A DNA stretch of 64,000 nucleotides, taken from contig JAFYBQ010000029.1 of assembly GCA_017540085.1 (NCBI GenBank), positions 1-64,000 on the forward strand. The letters run 5' to 3'. The number at the start of each line of letters is the position of its first letter. Position 1 is the first letter of the stretch. This DNA comes from Synergistaceae bacterium. Its GTDB lineage: Bacteria > Synergistota > Synergistia > Synergistales > Aminobacteriaceae. A program made the translations under genes and the position numbers. Of the stretch, positions 53,368-63,132 are shown piece by piece. Below the pieces are notes generated by a model. It was given only the letters and a program-made list of their open reading frames with translations. It made no database searches and was not told where the DNA came from.

Positions 53368-54888
53368 TTATTCGCTCGTTGATATTCGCACAATTTCTTC
53401 TTCTGTTGCCGTGCGTCCGTCAAGAATCGCTTTAAGCTCCCCGCCGTGAAAGACTGCAATGCGGTCGCAAACGGATAATAACTCTGTCTGCTCTGACGAA
53501 ATCATGAGGACTCCCCGGCCATGTTCGGCAAGCCTCCGCATGAGTATGTATATTTCGCTCTTGCTGCCGATGTCGATTCCCTTTGTGGGTTCGTCAAAGA
53601 TGAGAATCTCACTGTCAGCCGCGAGCCATTTTCCGAGAATGACTTTCTGCTGATTTCCGCCGGAAAGGTCTACGGTCATTTGCTCCGGGCCTGTGCATTT
53701 CACGTTGAGGGCTGTAATCTGCTCGGAGGCCCATTTGTTTTCTTTTGACTCATTGAGGAGTCCGCCGAGTCCGCCTGCTGTTGACTCTTTGATGTACGGC
53801 TCAATAGAAATATTTTCCCTGCACGTGAAATTTTTTGCGAAGCCTAATTTACGCCTGTCCTCCGTGAGCATTCCGATTCCCTGCTTGATTGCCGCGTAGG
53901 GTTCGTGAATGTCAAGCTCCTTGCCCCGCAAGAAGACCTGCCCCGCGCTTTTCGGCACAGCTCCGAAAACGGCCTCCATTGTCTCAGTGCGTCCTGCACC
54001 AACAAGCCCTGCGAATCCGAGAATTTCCCCCTCGTGAAGCTGGAACGATACATTTCTGCAAGTCCCATCGGAGCGCGTTATGTTCCTTGCCTCGAATATC
54101 ACGGGATTTTTCACAAGCTCGTCCGCTGTCTTGTCCGCGAAATATGTACCCTTTATTTCACGCCCTACCATCAATTTTATGATGTCATCAAGCGAGAGAG
54201 AGTCCGCCGGGTAAGTGCCGACATATGTCCCGTCTTTGAGGACTGTTATTCGGTCGCCGATGGCTTTAAGCTCCTTCATTTTGTGGGAGATGTAGACGAT
54301 CCCGCAGCCCTTTGCTTTAAGCTCGCGGATTAATCCGTGGAGGCGGTCAACTTCTGAGGTTGTGAGAGATGTTGTAGGCTCATCGAGAACGATTACCCTT
54401 GCGCCGGAGACGAGAGCCTTTGCGATTTCGCAGAGCTGTTTTTCCGGGACTGCGAGATCCCCGACAAGGGTTGCGGGGTCATGGCGTATTCCGACTTGTT
54501 CGAGGACGGATTTTGCGCGGTCTTCCATTGCTTTGAAATCAACAACGGGAATGCCGAGAAATTTTTTCTCCGGGAGTTTTCCGACAAAGAGATTCTCAAG
54601 AATTGACAGCTCATTTATCACGCTCAACTCCTGATACACAATCGCTATTCCTTCTTCAACTGAAGTTTTTGTTGACAGCTGTGTGTATTCATGGCCGTTG
54701 CAGATAATTTTTCCTGAAGTCGGCTGATAGACTCCCGAAAGAATCTTCATGAGGGTAGATTTTCCCGCGCCATTTTCGCCGACAAGCACATGAACTTCAC
54801 CGGGCATAATGTCGAAGCTGATACCGTCAAGAGCTTTTACGCCGGGAAAAGTTTTCGTGATGCCGATCATACGAATTAAAGGCTCCAC
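53368..54888 (-). CDS. CUT2-type sugar ABC ATPase (operon 1)
   Basis: A 506-residue tandem ATPase of RbsA/MglA type. The N-terminal half has GENGAGKSTLMKILSG and VIVLDEPTTSLT; the second half has the usual altered Walker A (GLVGAGRTETM) and LSGGNQQKVILGKWL with ILIFDEPTKGID. First gene of the operon, transcribed from the promoter near 54959-54987. Confidence 0.94.
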   Translation of the reverse strand: MEPLIRMIGITKTFPGVKALDGISFDIMPGEVHVLVGENGAGKSTLMKILSGVYQPTSGKIICNGHEYTQLSTKTSVEEGIAIVYQELSVINELSILENLFVGKLPEKKFLGIPVVDFKAMEDRAKSVLEQVGIRHDPATLVGDLAVPEKQLCEIAKALVSGARVIVLDEPTTSLTTSEVDRLHGLIRELKAKGCGIVYISHKMKELKAIGDRITVLKDGTYVGTYPADSLSLDDIIKLMVGREIKGTYFADKTADELVKNPVIFEARNITRSDGTCRNVSFQLHEGEILGFAGLVGAGRTETMEAVFGAVPKSAGQVFLRGKELDIHEPYAAIKQGIGMLTEDRRKLGFAKNFTCRENISIEPYIKESTAGGLGGLLNESKENKWASEQITALNVKCTGPEQMTVDLSGGNQQKVILGKWLAADSEILIFDEPTKGIDIGSKSEIYILMRRLAEHGRGVLMISSEQTELLSVCDRIAVFHGGELKAILDGRTATEEEIVRISTSE

Positions 54889-54958
54889 AATATTGACTCC
54901 TCCTTCTGATTTTGATGACGTGGAAATGAGGAAATATTTTTATTATTTGGGTTTCTGT

Positions 54959-54987
54959 AATATAATTTAGCGGAAAAATTTTGTCAA
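54959..54987 (-). promoter_or_regulatory. Promoter of sugar ABC operon 1
   Basis: Minus-strand TTGACA (54987-54982), 17-base spacer and TATATT (54964-54959). The -10 overlaps the plus-strand TATAAT of the opposite operon. Confidence 0.65.
54961..54966 (+). promoter_or_regulatory. -10 box of the epimerase/sugar ABC operon 2
   Basis: TATAAT within CTGTAATATAATTTAG; the -35 is poor. The whole 149-base divergent region is AT-rich with inverted TTATT(T)GGG elements at about 54942 and 55004 that could be an operator. Confidence 0.4.
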
Positions 54988-55037
54988 TATTATTCATTTC
55001 CCAATAACAAAAATTTCATAAGGGGGTAAGTTGTTCC

Positions 55038-55913
55038 ATGAAGTATGGAATCTATGCGCCGTATTGGACTCATGAATGGACATCCGACTACGAATACTAC
55101 ATCCCGAAAGTTAAGCGTCTCGGCTTTGACATCCTCGAAATTTCCTGCGCCGCGTTCATGGAGAAGTACACGACAGAAGCGAAAATGTTAGACCTGCGGA
55201 AATGCGCCGAGGACAACGGAGTCATTCTTACGTCAGGTTACGGCCCGACACAGCAGCAGAATATCTGCTCAACCGATCCCGAAATCGTCAAACGCGCAAT
55301 GGCTTTCTTCCGGGAGCTTCTGCCGAAACTCAAGGTCATGAACATTCACATTCTCGGAGGCGGACTCTATTCCTATTGGCCGCTTGATATGAGTCTCCCG
55401 ATGGACAAGGAACGAGATTTAGAGGTCTCAATCCGTAACATGAAGGAGCTTGCGAAAGTCGCGGAAGACTGCGAGGTTACATTAGGGATGGAAGTCCTTA
55501 ACCGCTTTGAAGGCTACATGATTAACACGTGCGAGGAGTGCAAGAAATATATTGACGCAGTAGGAAGCCCCCGCGTGAAAATCATGCTTGACACTTTCCA
55601 CATGAATATCGAGGAAGACAACATGGCCGCGGCGGTTCGTTCTGCGGGAAAAGATTTATGTCATCTCCATTTGGGTGAACAGAATCGCAGAGTCCCCGGA
55701 AAAGGTACGATAGACTGGGCGGCACTCGGTCAGGCATTACGCGACATCAATTATCAGGGCGCGGCAGTGATGGAGCCTTTTGTGCTTTCGGGCGGGACAA
55801 TCGGAAAAGAGATTCGCGTGTGGCGTGATTTAGTACCTAACGCAACGGAAGAAATGTTAGACCGAGACGCAGAAGGCGCAGTAAGATTCGTGCGTCATGT
55901 ATTCGGGCTGTAA
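55038..55913 (+). CDS. Sugar epimerase of the ketose 3-epimerase (psicose/allulose) family
   Basis: A 291-residue TIM-barrel enzyme. Catalytic glutamates and metal ligands can be seen in LGMEVLNRFEGYMI (Glu), MLDTFHMNIEE (Asp/His), LHLGEQNRRVPGKG (Arg) and AVMEPFV (second Glu). It should interconvert ketoses such as fructose and psicose or tagatose. First gene of an operon with an ABC importer, so it probably feeds the imported sugar into metabolism. GGGGG lies upstream of the ATG. Confidence 0.88.
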   Translation: MKYGIYAPYWTHEWTSDYEYYIPKVKRLGFDILEISCAAFMEKYTTEAKMLDLRKCAEDNGVILTSGYGPTQQQNICSTDPEIVKRAMAFFRELLPKLKVMNIHILGGGLYSYWPLDMSLPMDKERDLEVSIRNMKELAKVAEDCEVTLGMEVLNRFEGYMINTCEECKKYIDAVGSPRVKIMLDTFHMNIEEDNMAAAVRSAGKDLCHLHLGEQNRRVPGKGTIDWAALGQALRDINYQGAAVMEPFVLSGGTIGKEIRVWRDLVPNATEEMLDRDAEGAVRFVRHVFGL

Positions 55914-55964
55914 AGGGATAAATTTCCCGTGAAGCAAAATTCTATCATCGGAGGAATCATCAGC

Positions 55965-57029
55965 ATGAAGAAAGTATTATCGGCGTTGCTTGTTGTTGCG
56001 GTGTTGTGTTCCGTGTCATTCGCGGCGGAACTTCCGAAAGGCTATCAGGTCAAGAACGGCTATAATCCGGCGGATTTCGTCTCAAAGAAAAATCCCTCAG
56101 AGTTTCGCATGGCCGTCATCGTGAAGGGAGTCGCGGACTGGTTCTCACGTCTTGAAGTCGGCGTAACGAAATTCGCAAAAGATTTCGGCGTTGACGCAAA
56201 AGTCCAGTTCCCGGCGACAACTGACGCGGCTTCACAGCTTGAGATTATCGACTCACTTCTCACACAGAATTATGACGCGATAATAGTCGTCCCGAATGAC
56301 TCCAGCGCGTTAGAGGAATCACTCGGCAACGCATTAGCTCACAAAATCGTCGTCATCGGTCATGAAGCGTCGAACCTCGTCAACTGTCTGTATGATACTG
56401 AGGCTTTCAACACGTCCCAATACGGCGAGGCAATGGCGGACGCTCTCGCGACAGCCACCGGCGCAAAAGGTACATATGCTCTCATGGTGGGCTACACGAC
56501 ATCAATAACTCACATGGAGTATGCGAAATTTGAGGCTGACTACATCAAGAAGAAATACCCCGAATTGAAGCTCCTCAATGACGAAGTGCCGACATGCGAG
56601 TCTCAGGAGTCAACAACAACAGCATACGAGCAGGCAAAGCAGATACTCAAGAGCAATCCTAATCTCGCTGGATTCATCTGCCACTGCTCAACAGACGGAG
56701 GCGGAATCGCTCAGGCCGCTGAAGAAATGGGACTCAAAGGAAAGGTGAAGATTGTTGCCGCCGGTGTGCCGTCATCATATGCGCGTGAGCTGAAAGACGG
56801 AGCAATCTACAGCGTTACAACGTGGGATCCTGCGCTTTCGGGATATGTCGCCTGCCTCACAGCGTACAACATTCTTACGGGCGTTCCTGTCGGCCAGGGG
56901 TCAGACCTGTCAGCAAAAGGAGCAGCACCGGGATATGAGTCAGTCAACCTCATTGTCGGCGATAATAACTGCTTAATCGGTAACGCTCCCTGCATAGGCA
57001 CAGCGGAGAATGTAGACAGCTTATTCTAG
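55965..57029 (+). CDS. CUT2-type sugar ABC substrate-binding protein (operon 2)
   Basis: A 354-residue binding protein with signal peptide KKVLSALLVVAVLCSVSFA and a periplasmic sugar-binding fold (SQLEIIDSLLTQNYDAIIVVPN; AGFICHCSTDGGGIAQAAEE). The size and the two-permease context resemble rhamnose RhaS or autoinducer LsrB types, though no further genes of those pathways are near. Start at 55965 follows GGAGGA by nine bases. Confidence 0.9.
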   Translation: MKKVLSALLVVAVLCSVSFAAELPKGYQVKNGYNPADFVSKKNPSEFRMAVIVKGVADWFSRLEVGVTKFAKDFGVDAKVQFPATTDAASQLEIIDSLLTQNYDAIIVVPNDSSALEESLGNALAHKIVVIGHEASNLVNCLYDTEAFNTSQYGEAMADALATATGAKGTYALMVGYTTSITHMEYAKFEADYIKKKYPELKLLNDEVPTCESQESTTTAYEQAKQILKSNPNLAGFICHCSTDGGGIAQAAEEMGLKGKVKIVAAGVPSSYARELKDGAIYSVTTWDPALSGYVACLTAYNILTGVPVGQGSDLSAKGAAPGYESVNLIVGDNNCLIGNAPCIGTAENVDSLF

Positions 57030-57126
57030 GGAAAATTCGAGACAGTGAAAATCTGAATGAATGTCCGTCCGTGCAAGCTATGAATTGTCCGGGCGGCATT
57101 TCTTTTTGTGAAAGGAGGAAAATTTT

Positions 57127-58617
57127 GTGCCTGACTATATTTTGAACTGCAGGGGAATCTGCAAATCTTTCGGCGGAGTCCATGCCCTGAGAAATGTTGA
57201 TTTGCGGGTACAGCGCGGTGAAGTACATTGCCTCGCGGGTGAGAACGGCTGCGGGAAATCGACAATCATCAAAGCTATCTCAGGATTCCAGCCGCAGGAC
57301 TCCGGCACAATTGAGTTCAACGGCAAGACGTACAAATCATTATCGCCCGTTCTTTCTATCGATTTAGGGATTCAGGTCATCTATCAGGATTTATCGGTCT
57401 TCCCAAATTTAACGGTGCAGGAAAATTTAGCCATTAACACCGTGCTTTCACACAAGACAAAAATCTACAATCACCGTCAGCAAAGAGAAATCGCAAAAAA
57501 GGTGATGGAGACTCTGAATCTGAATTTAGACCTCGATGTGAGAGTCGAGCAATTGCCGGTAGCGTCGAAACAGTTAATCGCAATCGCAAGAGCGTTATAC
57601 GCAAAGGCCAATTTCCTGATACTTGACGAGCCTACTACAGCATTAACACGCAAGGAAGTAGATCGACTCTTTGAGCTTATACGAGGACTCAAGGAAAAAG
57701 GGATGACCGTGCTTTTTGTCTCGCACAAACTTGATGAGATGTACGAGATTTCCGACAGCATAACGATAATGCGCTCAGGGGAAGCCGTCTACACAGGTGA
57801 AATGAAGAGTCTTAGCGAGGACGATTTCACGCGCTACATGACCGGCCATGACATAGCTTTTGACACGAACAAGCACCCGGAAGGACGAATCCGCAAAGAC
57901 GTTCCGCCCGCGCTTGAAGTGAAAGATTTGTCGGGGCCGGGATTCCGTCATGTGTCATTCTCGGTTCAGCCCGGCGAAATTCTCGGAATCACAGGTCAGT
58001 TAGGCTCAGGAAGAAGCGAGCTGTGCAATACACTTTTCGGAATCACAAAGTCAGAAGGCGGCAAAATTTCACGGGACGGAAAAGAGACCAGCATTCACTC
58101 CGTTAATGACGCGATACAGAACGGTATAGCCCTCGTTCCTGAAGACAGACTCACAGAAGGATTATTTTTGCCCGTCTCAATCATGGAGAATATCACGCTC
58201 GTAAACTACAAGGATTTCACACACAGCGGAATCCTCAGCCAGTCAGCGCAGGAGAAAAACTCTTCCGAATGGGTCAAAGAGATTCACGTGAAGACGGACG
58301 ATCATTTATTGCCCGTTCAGACGCTATCAGGCGGGAATCAGCAAAAAGTAGTCCTCGCTAAATGGCTGTCGACAAAGCCGAAAGTATTAATCCTCAACGG
58401 CCCGACAGTAGGAGTCGACATTGGCGCGAAATACGACATATACCAGCATTTGAGGGATCTTGCCTCGTCAGGAATGGCCGTGATTGTCGCGTCTGATGAC
58501 TTGGCCGAGGTTGTGAGGCTCTGCGACCGCTCAATAGTCATGCGCGGGGGCGTTATGTCGGGCGAGATTCCCGGCCATGAGCTTACAGCAGAAAATCTCA
58601 CGAAAGCCATAATGTAG
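57127..58617 (+). CDS. CUT2-type sugar ABC ATPase (operon 2)
   Basis: A 496-residue tandem ATPase. First half: GENGCGKSTIIKAIS, FLILDEPTTAL. Second half: GQLGSGRSELCNTLFG, SGGNQQKVVLAKWL and VLILNGPTVGVD, where the Asp-Glu of Walker B is Asn-Gly, so the second site is probably inactive. Start is GTG 57127 after AAAGGAGGAAA. Followed closely by two permeases. Confidence 0.93.
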   Translation: MPDYILNCRGICKSFGGVHALRNVDLRVQRGEVHCLAGENGCGKSTIIKAISGFQPQDSGTIEFNGKTYKSLSPVLSIDLGIQVIYQDLSVFPNLTVQENLAINTVLSHKTKIYNHRQQREIAKKVMETLNLNLDLDVRVEQLPVASKQLIAIARALYAKANFLILDEPTTALTRKEVDRLFELIRGLKEKGMTVLFVSHKLDEMYEISDSITIMRSGEAVYTGEMKSLSEDDFTRYMTGHDIAFDTNKHPEGRIRKDVPPALEVKDLSGPGFRHVSFSVQPGEILGITGQLGSGRSELCNTLFGITKSEGGKISRDGKETSIHSVNDAIQNGIALVPEDRLTEGLFLPVSIMENITLVNYKDFTHSGILSQSAQEKNSSEWVKEIHVKTDDHLLPVQTLSGGNQQKVVLAKWLSTKPKVLILNGPTVGVDIGAKYDIYQHLRDLASSGMAVIVASDDLAEVVRLCDRSIVMRGGVMSGEIPGHELTAENLTKAIM

Positions 58618-58632
58618 AAAGGAGGTCTTAAC

Positions 58633-59640
58633 GTGAAAAAATTACTGGGAAAAAATGAGTTTTACGTTGCGTTAATCATCGTGATTCTTGCGGCGTTCAT
58701 TCAGGCGAAATCGGGATTATTTTTCGCCGTCAACAACATTGTAGACCTCTTCAGGGCTATAACAGTCAACGCAATTTACGCCCTCTGCGCGATGTTCGCA
58801 TTCGTCAGCACCGGGGCTGATGTCTCGTTCCCAATGATAGCCGGAATGAGTACGTATATTGTCTTCAAGCTCGGTGTTGAGACTGGACTCCCGGCTTTTG
58901 TCCTCGTGATTATCGCGCTTCTTATCGGGGCGATTTGCGGGTGCGTCAATGGATTCTTTATCGTCAAGTTTCATTTCAACTCGCTGATTGTTACCCTGTC
59001 AACGTCATCAATCTGCTACGGAATCGCTTTCGGTGCGCTGAAGGGAGTCCGCATTAATGTCCCTGACCCGTTTATGCCGTTTGCGAATTGGAACATACTG
59101 AAGGTTACGAGCGCACAGACAGGACTCGGCGCGTCTCTTCACGGGGCGTTTGTCGTGATGTTATTGATGTACCTTTGCGCGTATATCGTCCTGAATCACA
59201 CGATGATAGGCCGTGCGATTTACGCGATCGGGGGCGATGAGGTTTCAGCACGGCGGGCTGGGTTCAAGGTTGACGCGATTCGCTTCTCCGTGTTCGTGGC
59301 GAATGGTATTGCGTCTGCTATCGGCGGACTCTGTTACGCCTGCATGTGCCGGAACTGCTCCCCGATGGAATATTACGGCGGAGAAATGATAGTAATCGCG
59401 GCAATAGTTTTAGGCGGAGTCAGACTCACGGGCGGACATGGATCGCTGTTAGGGTGCTTCTTGGGAACGTTCCTTCTTGGGATGGTCTCGAACTCGCTGA
59501 CGATGATAGGAGTCTCGGTGTACTATCAGAATGTATTTCTCGGAATAATAATCATTCTCGGAGCGTCAATAGCGGCGATACAGGCGGCAAGGTCAATGAA
59601 AACTGTATCAGCGTCAGAAATGGAGGGGACTAACTCATGA
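58633..59640 (+). CDS. CUT2-type sugar ABC permease 1 (operon 2)
   Basis: A 335-residue RbsC-like permease (VSTGADVSFPMIAGMSTYIV; LGGVRLTGGHGSLLGCFLGTFLLG). With the next gene it would form a heterodimeric channel. Its stop overlaps the next start (ATGA), and GAAAGGAGGT precedes its GTG start. Confidence 0.92.
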   Translation: MKKLLGKNEFYVALIIVILAAFIQAKSGLFFAVNNIVDLFRAITVNAIYALCAMFAFVSTGADVSFPMIAGMSTYIVFKLGVETGLPAFVLVIIALLIGAICGCVNGFFIVKFHFNSLIVTLSTSSICYGIAFGALKGVRINVPDPFMPFANWNILKVTSAQTGLGASLHGAFVVMLLMYLCAYIVLNHTMIGRAIYAIGGDEVSARRAGFKVDAIRFSVFVANGIASAIGGLCYACMCRNCSPMEYYGGEMIVIAAIVLGGVRLTGGHGSLLGCFLGTFLLGMVSNSLTMIGVSVYYQNVFLGIIIILGASIAAIQAARSMKTVSASEMEGTNS

Positions 59641-60590
59641 GAAGGAACAGTGATTTTATCCGTATGCTGATGATTCTGGCGGTGCTTCTGATTTTCGCCG
59701 GAATTACTCGCGGTTCTGCGTTCATGAGCGTGTTAAACTTTCAGACGATAGGCAAGCAGCTCACAGAATACGGCCTTATGGCAATGGGACTCTCCCTCGC
59801 AATGATAACAGGAGGTATTGACCTCTCAACTGTATACATCGCTAACTTGTGCGGGGCTTCAGCGGCTCTCATAATGAAGTCAATAGCTCCTCACGGCGAA
59901 ATTTACGGGATATTGATTGCGTGTGTCATTGCTCTTGTGATTGGACTCATTTGCGGGGGGCTGAATGGCTTTCTCGTGTCAGTCGTAAAAGTTCCTCCGA
60001 TGCTGGCGACTCTGGGAACGTATGAGCTTTTCTACGGGATAACTATAGTATTGTCGAACGGGAAATCTATCACATCAATTTCAGCCTTCAAGAAATTTGC
60101 GTCAACGATGGTATTCGGGGTAGTGCCTCTTCCGTTTGTGATATTCGTAGTCGCGGCGGTGATTCTGTCTGTGATTATCGGGATGACACCTTTCGGGCGT
60201 AGGCTTCACCTTGTGGGCGTGAACTCAAAGGCGGCGGCATTCTCAGGAATCAACAATGTTAGAGTCGTTACGGCGGCTTATATGATTTCGGGACTGTTGG
60301 CGGCGATTGCGGGATTAATCAGCCTGTCGCGTGTTGCGTCAGTGAAGGCCGATTTTGGGAGCAGCTATGTAATGATGACGATATTAATTGCTGTTCTCGG
60401 AGGGTGCGACCCTGACGGCGGAAGCGGAGAGATTCCCGGCGTTGCTGTGGCGGTAATAGTGCTTCAGGTGATTTCGGCGTACCTCAACACAATATCATGG
60501 ATAAATAATTACTATCGGCAGGCACTTTACGGGCTGTTGCTGTTAGGGTTCATGACGTACAAATATTTCCGTGTAAAGCGGAGACGTTAG
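59637..60590 (+). CDS. CUT2-type sugar ABC permease 2 (operon 2)
   Basis: A 317-residue permease of the same family (GLSLAMITGGIDLSTVYIANLCG; GCDPDGGSGEIPGVAVAVIVLQ). It is the last gene of the operon and ends at a terminator. Confidence 0.92.
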   Translation: MRRNSDFIRMLMILAVLLIFAGITRGSAFMSVLNFQTIGKQLTEYGLMAMGLSLAMITGGIDLSTVYIANLCGASAALIMKSIAPHGEIYGILIACVIALVIGLICGGLNGFLVSVVKVPPMLATLGTYELFYGITIVLSNGKSITSISAFKKFASTMVFGVVPLPFVIFVVAAVILSVIIGMTPFGRRLHLVGVNSKAAAFSGINNVRVVTAAYMISGLLAAIAGLISLSRVASVKADFGSSYVMMTILIAVLGGCDPDGGSGEIPGVAVAVIVLQVISAYLNTISWINNYYRQALYGLLLLGFMTYKYFRVKRRR

Positions 60591-60604
60591 CGCAAAAAAA
60601 AAAT

Positions 60605-60641
60605 GCCTTCTCCGGGAAAAACGGGGGAGGCTTTTATTTTT
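60605..60641 (+). terminator. Terminator of the epimerase/sugar ABC operon 2
   Basis: GCCTTCTCCGGGAAAAACGG plus GGGAGGC hairpin followed by TTTTATTTTT. Confidence 0.85.
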
Positions 60642-60789
60642 CACATTGGCACAAGATAAAGGCTATGGAAAAAAACAGCAAAAACAAAGATAATATTCCG
60701 CGTAAATCCGAACAAACATAAAATTTCCGTCATCGATATTACTTGAAACTTTAAGCCCTGTCATTCAAAGCTGAAGGATGTGAAAGAGC

Positions 60790-62674
60790 GTGAACAGTTT
60801 ATTACGGTTTTGCACGACAGACACCGCGCAGATTTTTGCGGCATGGGTTTTGTCGACAGCACTTTTCGCCGCGCTGATAACCTACATATCAAAGCACCCG
60901 CATAAAAGAACGCTCCCGCTAAAGATATTTTTTGCGGCCATGTTCATTGGAGGGACGGCAATGTACTGTGCATTCCATTGGCTAGAGATTCAACAGGTTC
61001 TCGGCGGCCATCTTGAGAATAAGAGCCTTGACTGGGTGAAAAGCGGCAATGCTTCAGCCCTCGACTATATTCTTTACGTGATAATGGTATCTGTTATGGA
61101 CGTAGGCATGATGTTTTCCGGACGTGGCAACAGCACTGTATTCTACAATCTCCCTGTCTCAAGAAATCCGGCGGCTGTGCTGTTGTTCTGGATGATTCAC
61201 CTTGTCGCCTTTTACACCGCCGCAAGCGCACTGCTTATACGTTTCGGCAATGACCTTCTCATGTGGCTGAGGATTACGAGTCATCGATACGCGAATCGGG
61301 CGGGGTTGTATGTTCGGGCAATGACGCGCTGAAGGCTTCCCCGGAATTTCTGCGGAGGATACGAATAAAGCCGGGCGGGATAAATTTCCGTCTCTTTGCC
61401 CTGTCAGATGAGTACGACAAAAATATGCAGTACGCCCGGAATATGTCCGCGTCCCTAGAGAAAATCGGCGTACTTCCTGAGCAGACCGGGCTTATTCTCT
61501 TGGGTACTGACGAATGGAAAGGCATGTTTTTTCAGGCGGAAGGGAATCAGTACGGCTACGGGAGCGTTATTTCTTTCGATGAGTACGAGATGAGCGCACG
61601 CCTCCTGATGAACAAATACCCTCTCTGCAATGCCATAAATTTTGACGCTGACGGCCGGGCGGCTGAGGATACAGATGTCCTTATAGTCGGTTTCGGGCGA
61701 ATGGGTCATGAAGTCCTGCGGCAGGTCATCGCTAATGGACAGTTTGAAGGCAGCAGCTTCCACGCAACTGTTTACGATCCCAATTTTGAACACCGTTCGG
61801 GCTTCCTGAAGTCCCAGTATCCGAACATGTTCGTGAAGTACAATATAGATTTCGAGCCGCAGAACGCGAGAGGCAGCAAAATTTTCCGCTTCATGGAAGA
61901 TCACGCCGCGAGCCTGAAATACATAGCGGTGTGCATTGAGGATCGCTACACAGCAAGGGACATAGCCGTTCATATGGTTGACCGACTTCGCAAAATAGGC
62001 CGCCCTGTCAATGTTTACACCTGCGACTCGAAAAGCGTGCGCTGTTATTCACAGAACGCGGAAGAGTGCGCTATACACTGGATATATGACTCGGATCTGC
62101 TTTATTCGGGAGAGCTTGACGGGTACGCCAGAGAGCTTAATCACGCCTACGCCGGGGGCAGCAGTGCCAATGAAGACTGGAAGAAGTGCGGTTACTTTGA
62201 CAGGATGAGCAGCCGCGCCAGTGTCGACTATCTCATACCCCTTATACGGAAAATCACGCCGGACTCAGCTTCAGCGGAATTAACCCCGGAACAGCGGGAA
62301 AATTTAGCGCGTAGCGAGCATCTCAGGTGGTGCGCGTTCACTACACGTTCGGCTATGATGTTATGGACAAGGAAGAATTTGCGCGGCGTGTGAAAGAACG
62401 CCAGAGAGAAATAACAGAGCGCGGAAAATCATCCATAAGGCCGACAAAGAACACAGAGTCAATGACTCACGCCTGCCTCGTAGACTGGGACGAGCTTGAC
62501 GAAATTTCGCGGATAGAGAACTCTGTAACAAACGGCACTAAGGACTACAAAGACTCCGACAGGGGCAATGTCGATATGGTAATGAAGATTCTGTGCGCTG
62601 AATCGGAGAAAGCCGGAGAAATTTCAGGGGGTCTGCTATGGAAAGCAAAGGCTTCAAATACTATGCGTTCATAA
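60790..62674 (+). pseudogene. Broken membrane / TrkA-N / RyR-domain gene
   Basis: One gene broken by two frameshifts. Part 1 (60790-61310) has three to four transmembrane segments (FAAWVLSTALFAALITYI; VLLFWMIHLVAFYTAASALL). Part 2 (about 61310-62339, ending ENLARSEHLRWCAF) contains an NAD-binding TrkA-N-like fold (DTDVLIVGFGRMGHEVLRQVI). Part 3 (62339-62674) continues as HYTFGYDVMDKEEF and then KNTESMTHACLVDWDEL, completing a prokaryotic RyR domain. Each shift is compatible with one lost base (frame 1 to 0 near 61310; frame 0 to 2 near 62339, where TTCAC probably was TTCCAC). Such proteins accompany TIR and SLOG genes in nucleotide-signalled immunity. The TIR fragment follows immediately. Confidence 0.82.
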
Positions 62675-62745
62675 GCTACAGCCACAAGGATAAAAAGATT
62701 GCCAGGAAGCTACAGAAGTACCTAGAACATTATCACCTTCCGTAA
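62638..62745 (+). pseudogene. TIR-domain protein, N-terminal remnant
   Basis: ATG 62638 follows CAGGGGG and encodes 35 residues: MESKGFKYYAFISYSHKDKK, then IARKLQKYLEHYHLP, the first strand and helix of a TIR domain (YDAFISYSHKD motif). A TAA follows, but the same frame goes on with KLLASRPDLSKKTQPYIQG, the normal continuation of such proteins, until a second stop near 62809. The catalytic Glu region is lost. TIR domains in defence degrade NAD+ or make cyclic ADP-ribose signals. Confidence 0.8.
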
Positions 62746-62811
62746 AAACTTCTGGCATCTCGCCCTGATCTGTCCAAAAAAACTCAGCCCTATATTCAGG
62801 GGTGAGTCTGA

Positions 62812-63015
62812 GCGCAGGAAAATGGATTACACGTACAAATTCACGACACTGCGCGGGAAGGGCATAAAGTTTTCTGGAAGATATACACTCCCCGAAAGCA
62901 GGCTGTTGACTTCTACGCGGGCGGGGACGGGGATATATCCTACGCGCTTCCGTATGACATCAACGCGGCGTATGACTCCGATGGCAACAAAACAAAAGAG
63001 GAATGGGCAAAATAA
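62812..63015 (+). pseudogene. Unidentified C-terminal protein fragment
   Basis: An open frame without a start, preceded by a stop codon at 62809-62811, encodes about 67 residues that look like the end of a real protein (GLHVQIHDTAREGHKVFWKI, AVDFYAGGDGDISYALPYDI) and ends in TAA. I do not recognise the family. It may be the end of the gene that followed or was fused to the TIR domain. Confidence 0.5.
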
Positions 63016-63084
63016 TTTTTTCGGCAAGCCCCCCGCCGACATTCACGGAATATATTGCGGTTCATGAAAATCACAGTCAGCCCG

Positions 63085-63114
63085 CAAAAAAAGACCCGCC
63101 CTCATCAGGCGAGC
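63085..63114 (-). terminator. Terminator after pssA
   Basis: Minus-strand GGCTCGCCTGATGAGGGCGG, then GTC and seven T residues, just after the pssA stop. Confidence 0.8.
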
Positions 63115-63132
63115 CTTCCCGGAAATTTATCC

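Noticed and set aside
61263-62393. Independent start for the NAD-binding/RyR part
   Set aside because: The proposed start overlaps the upstream membrane part and lacks a ribosome binding site; a frameshifted single gene explains it better.
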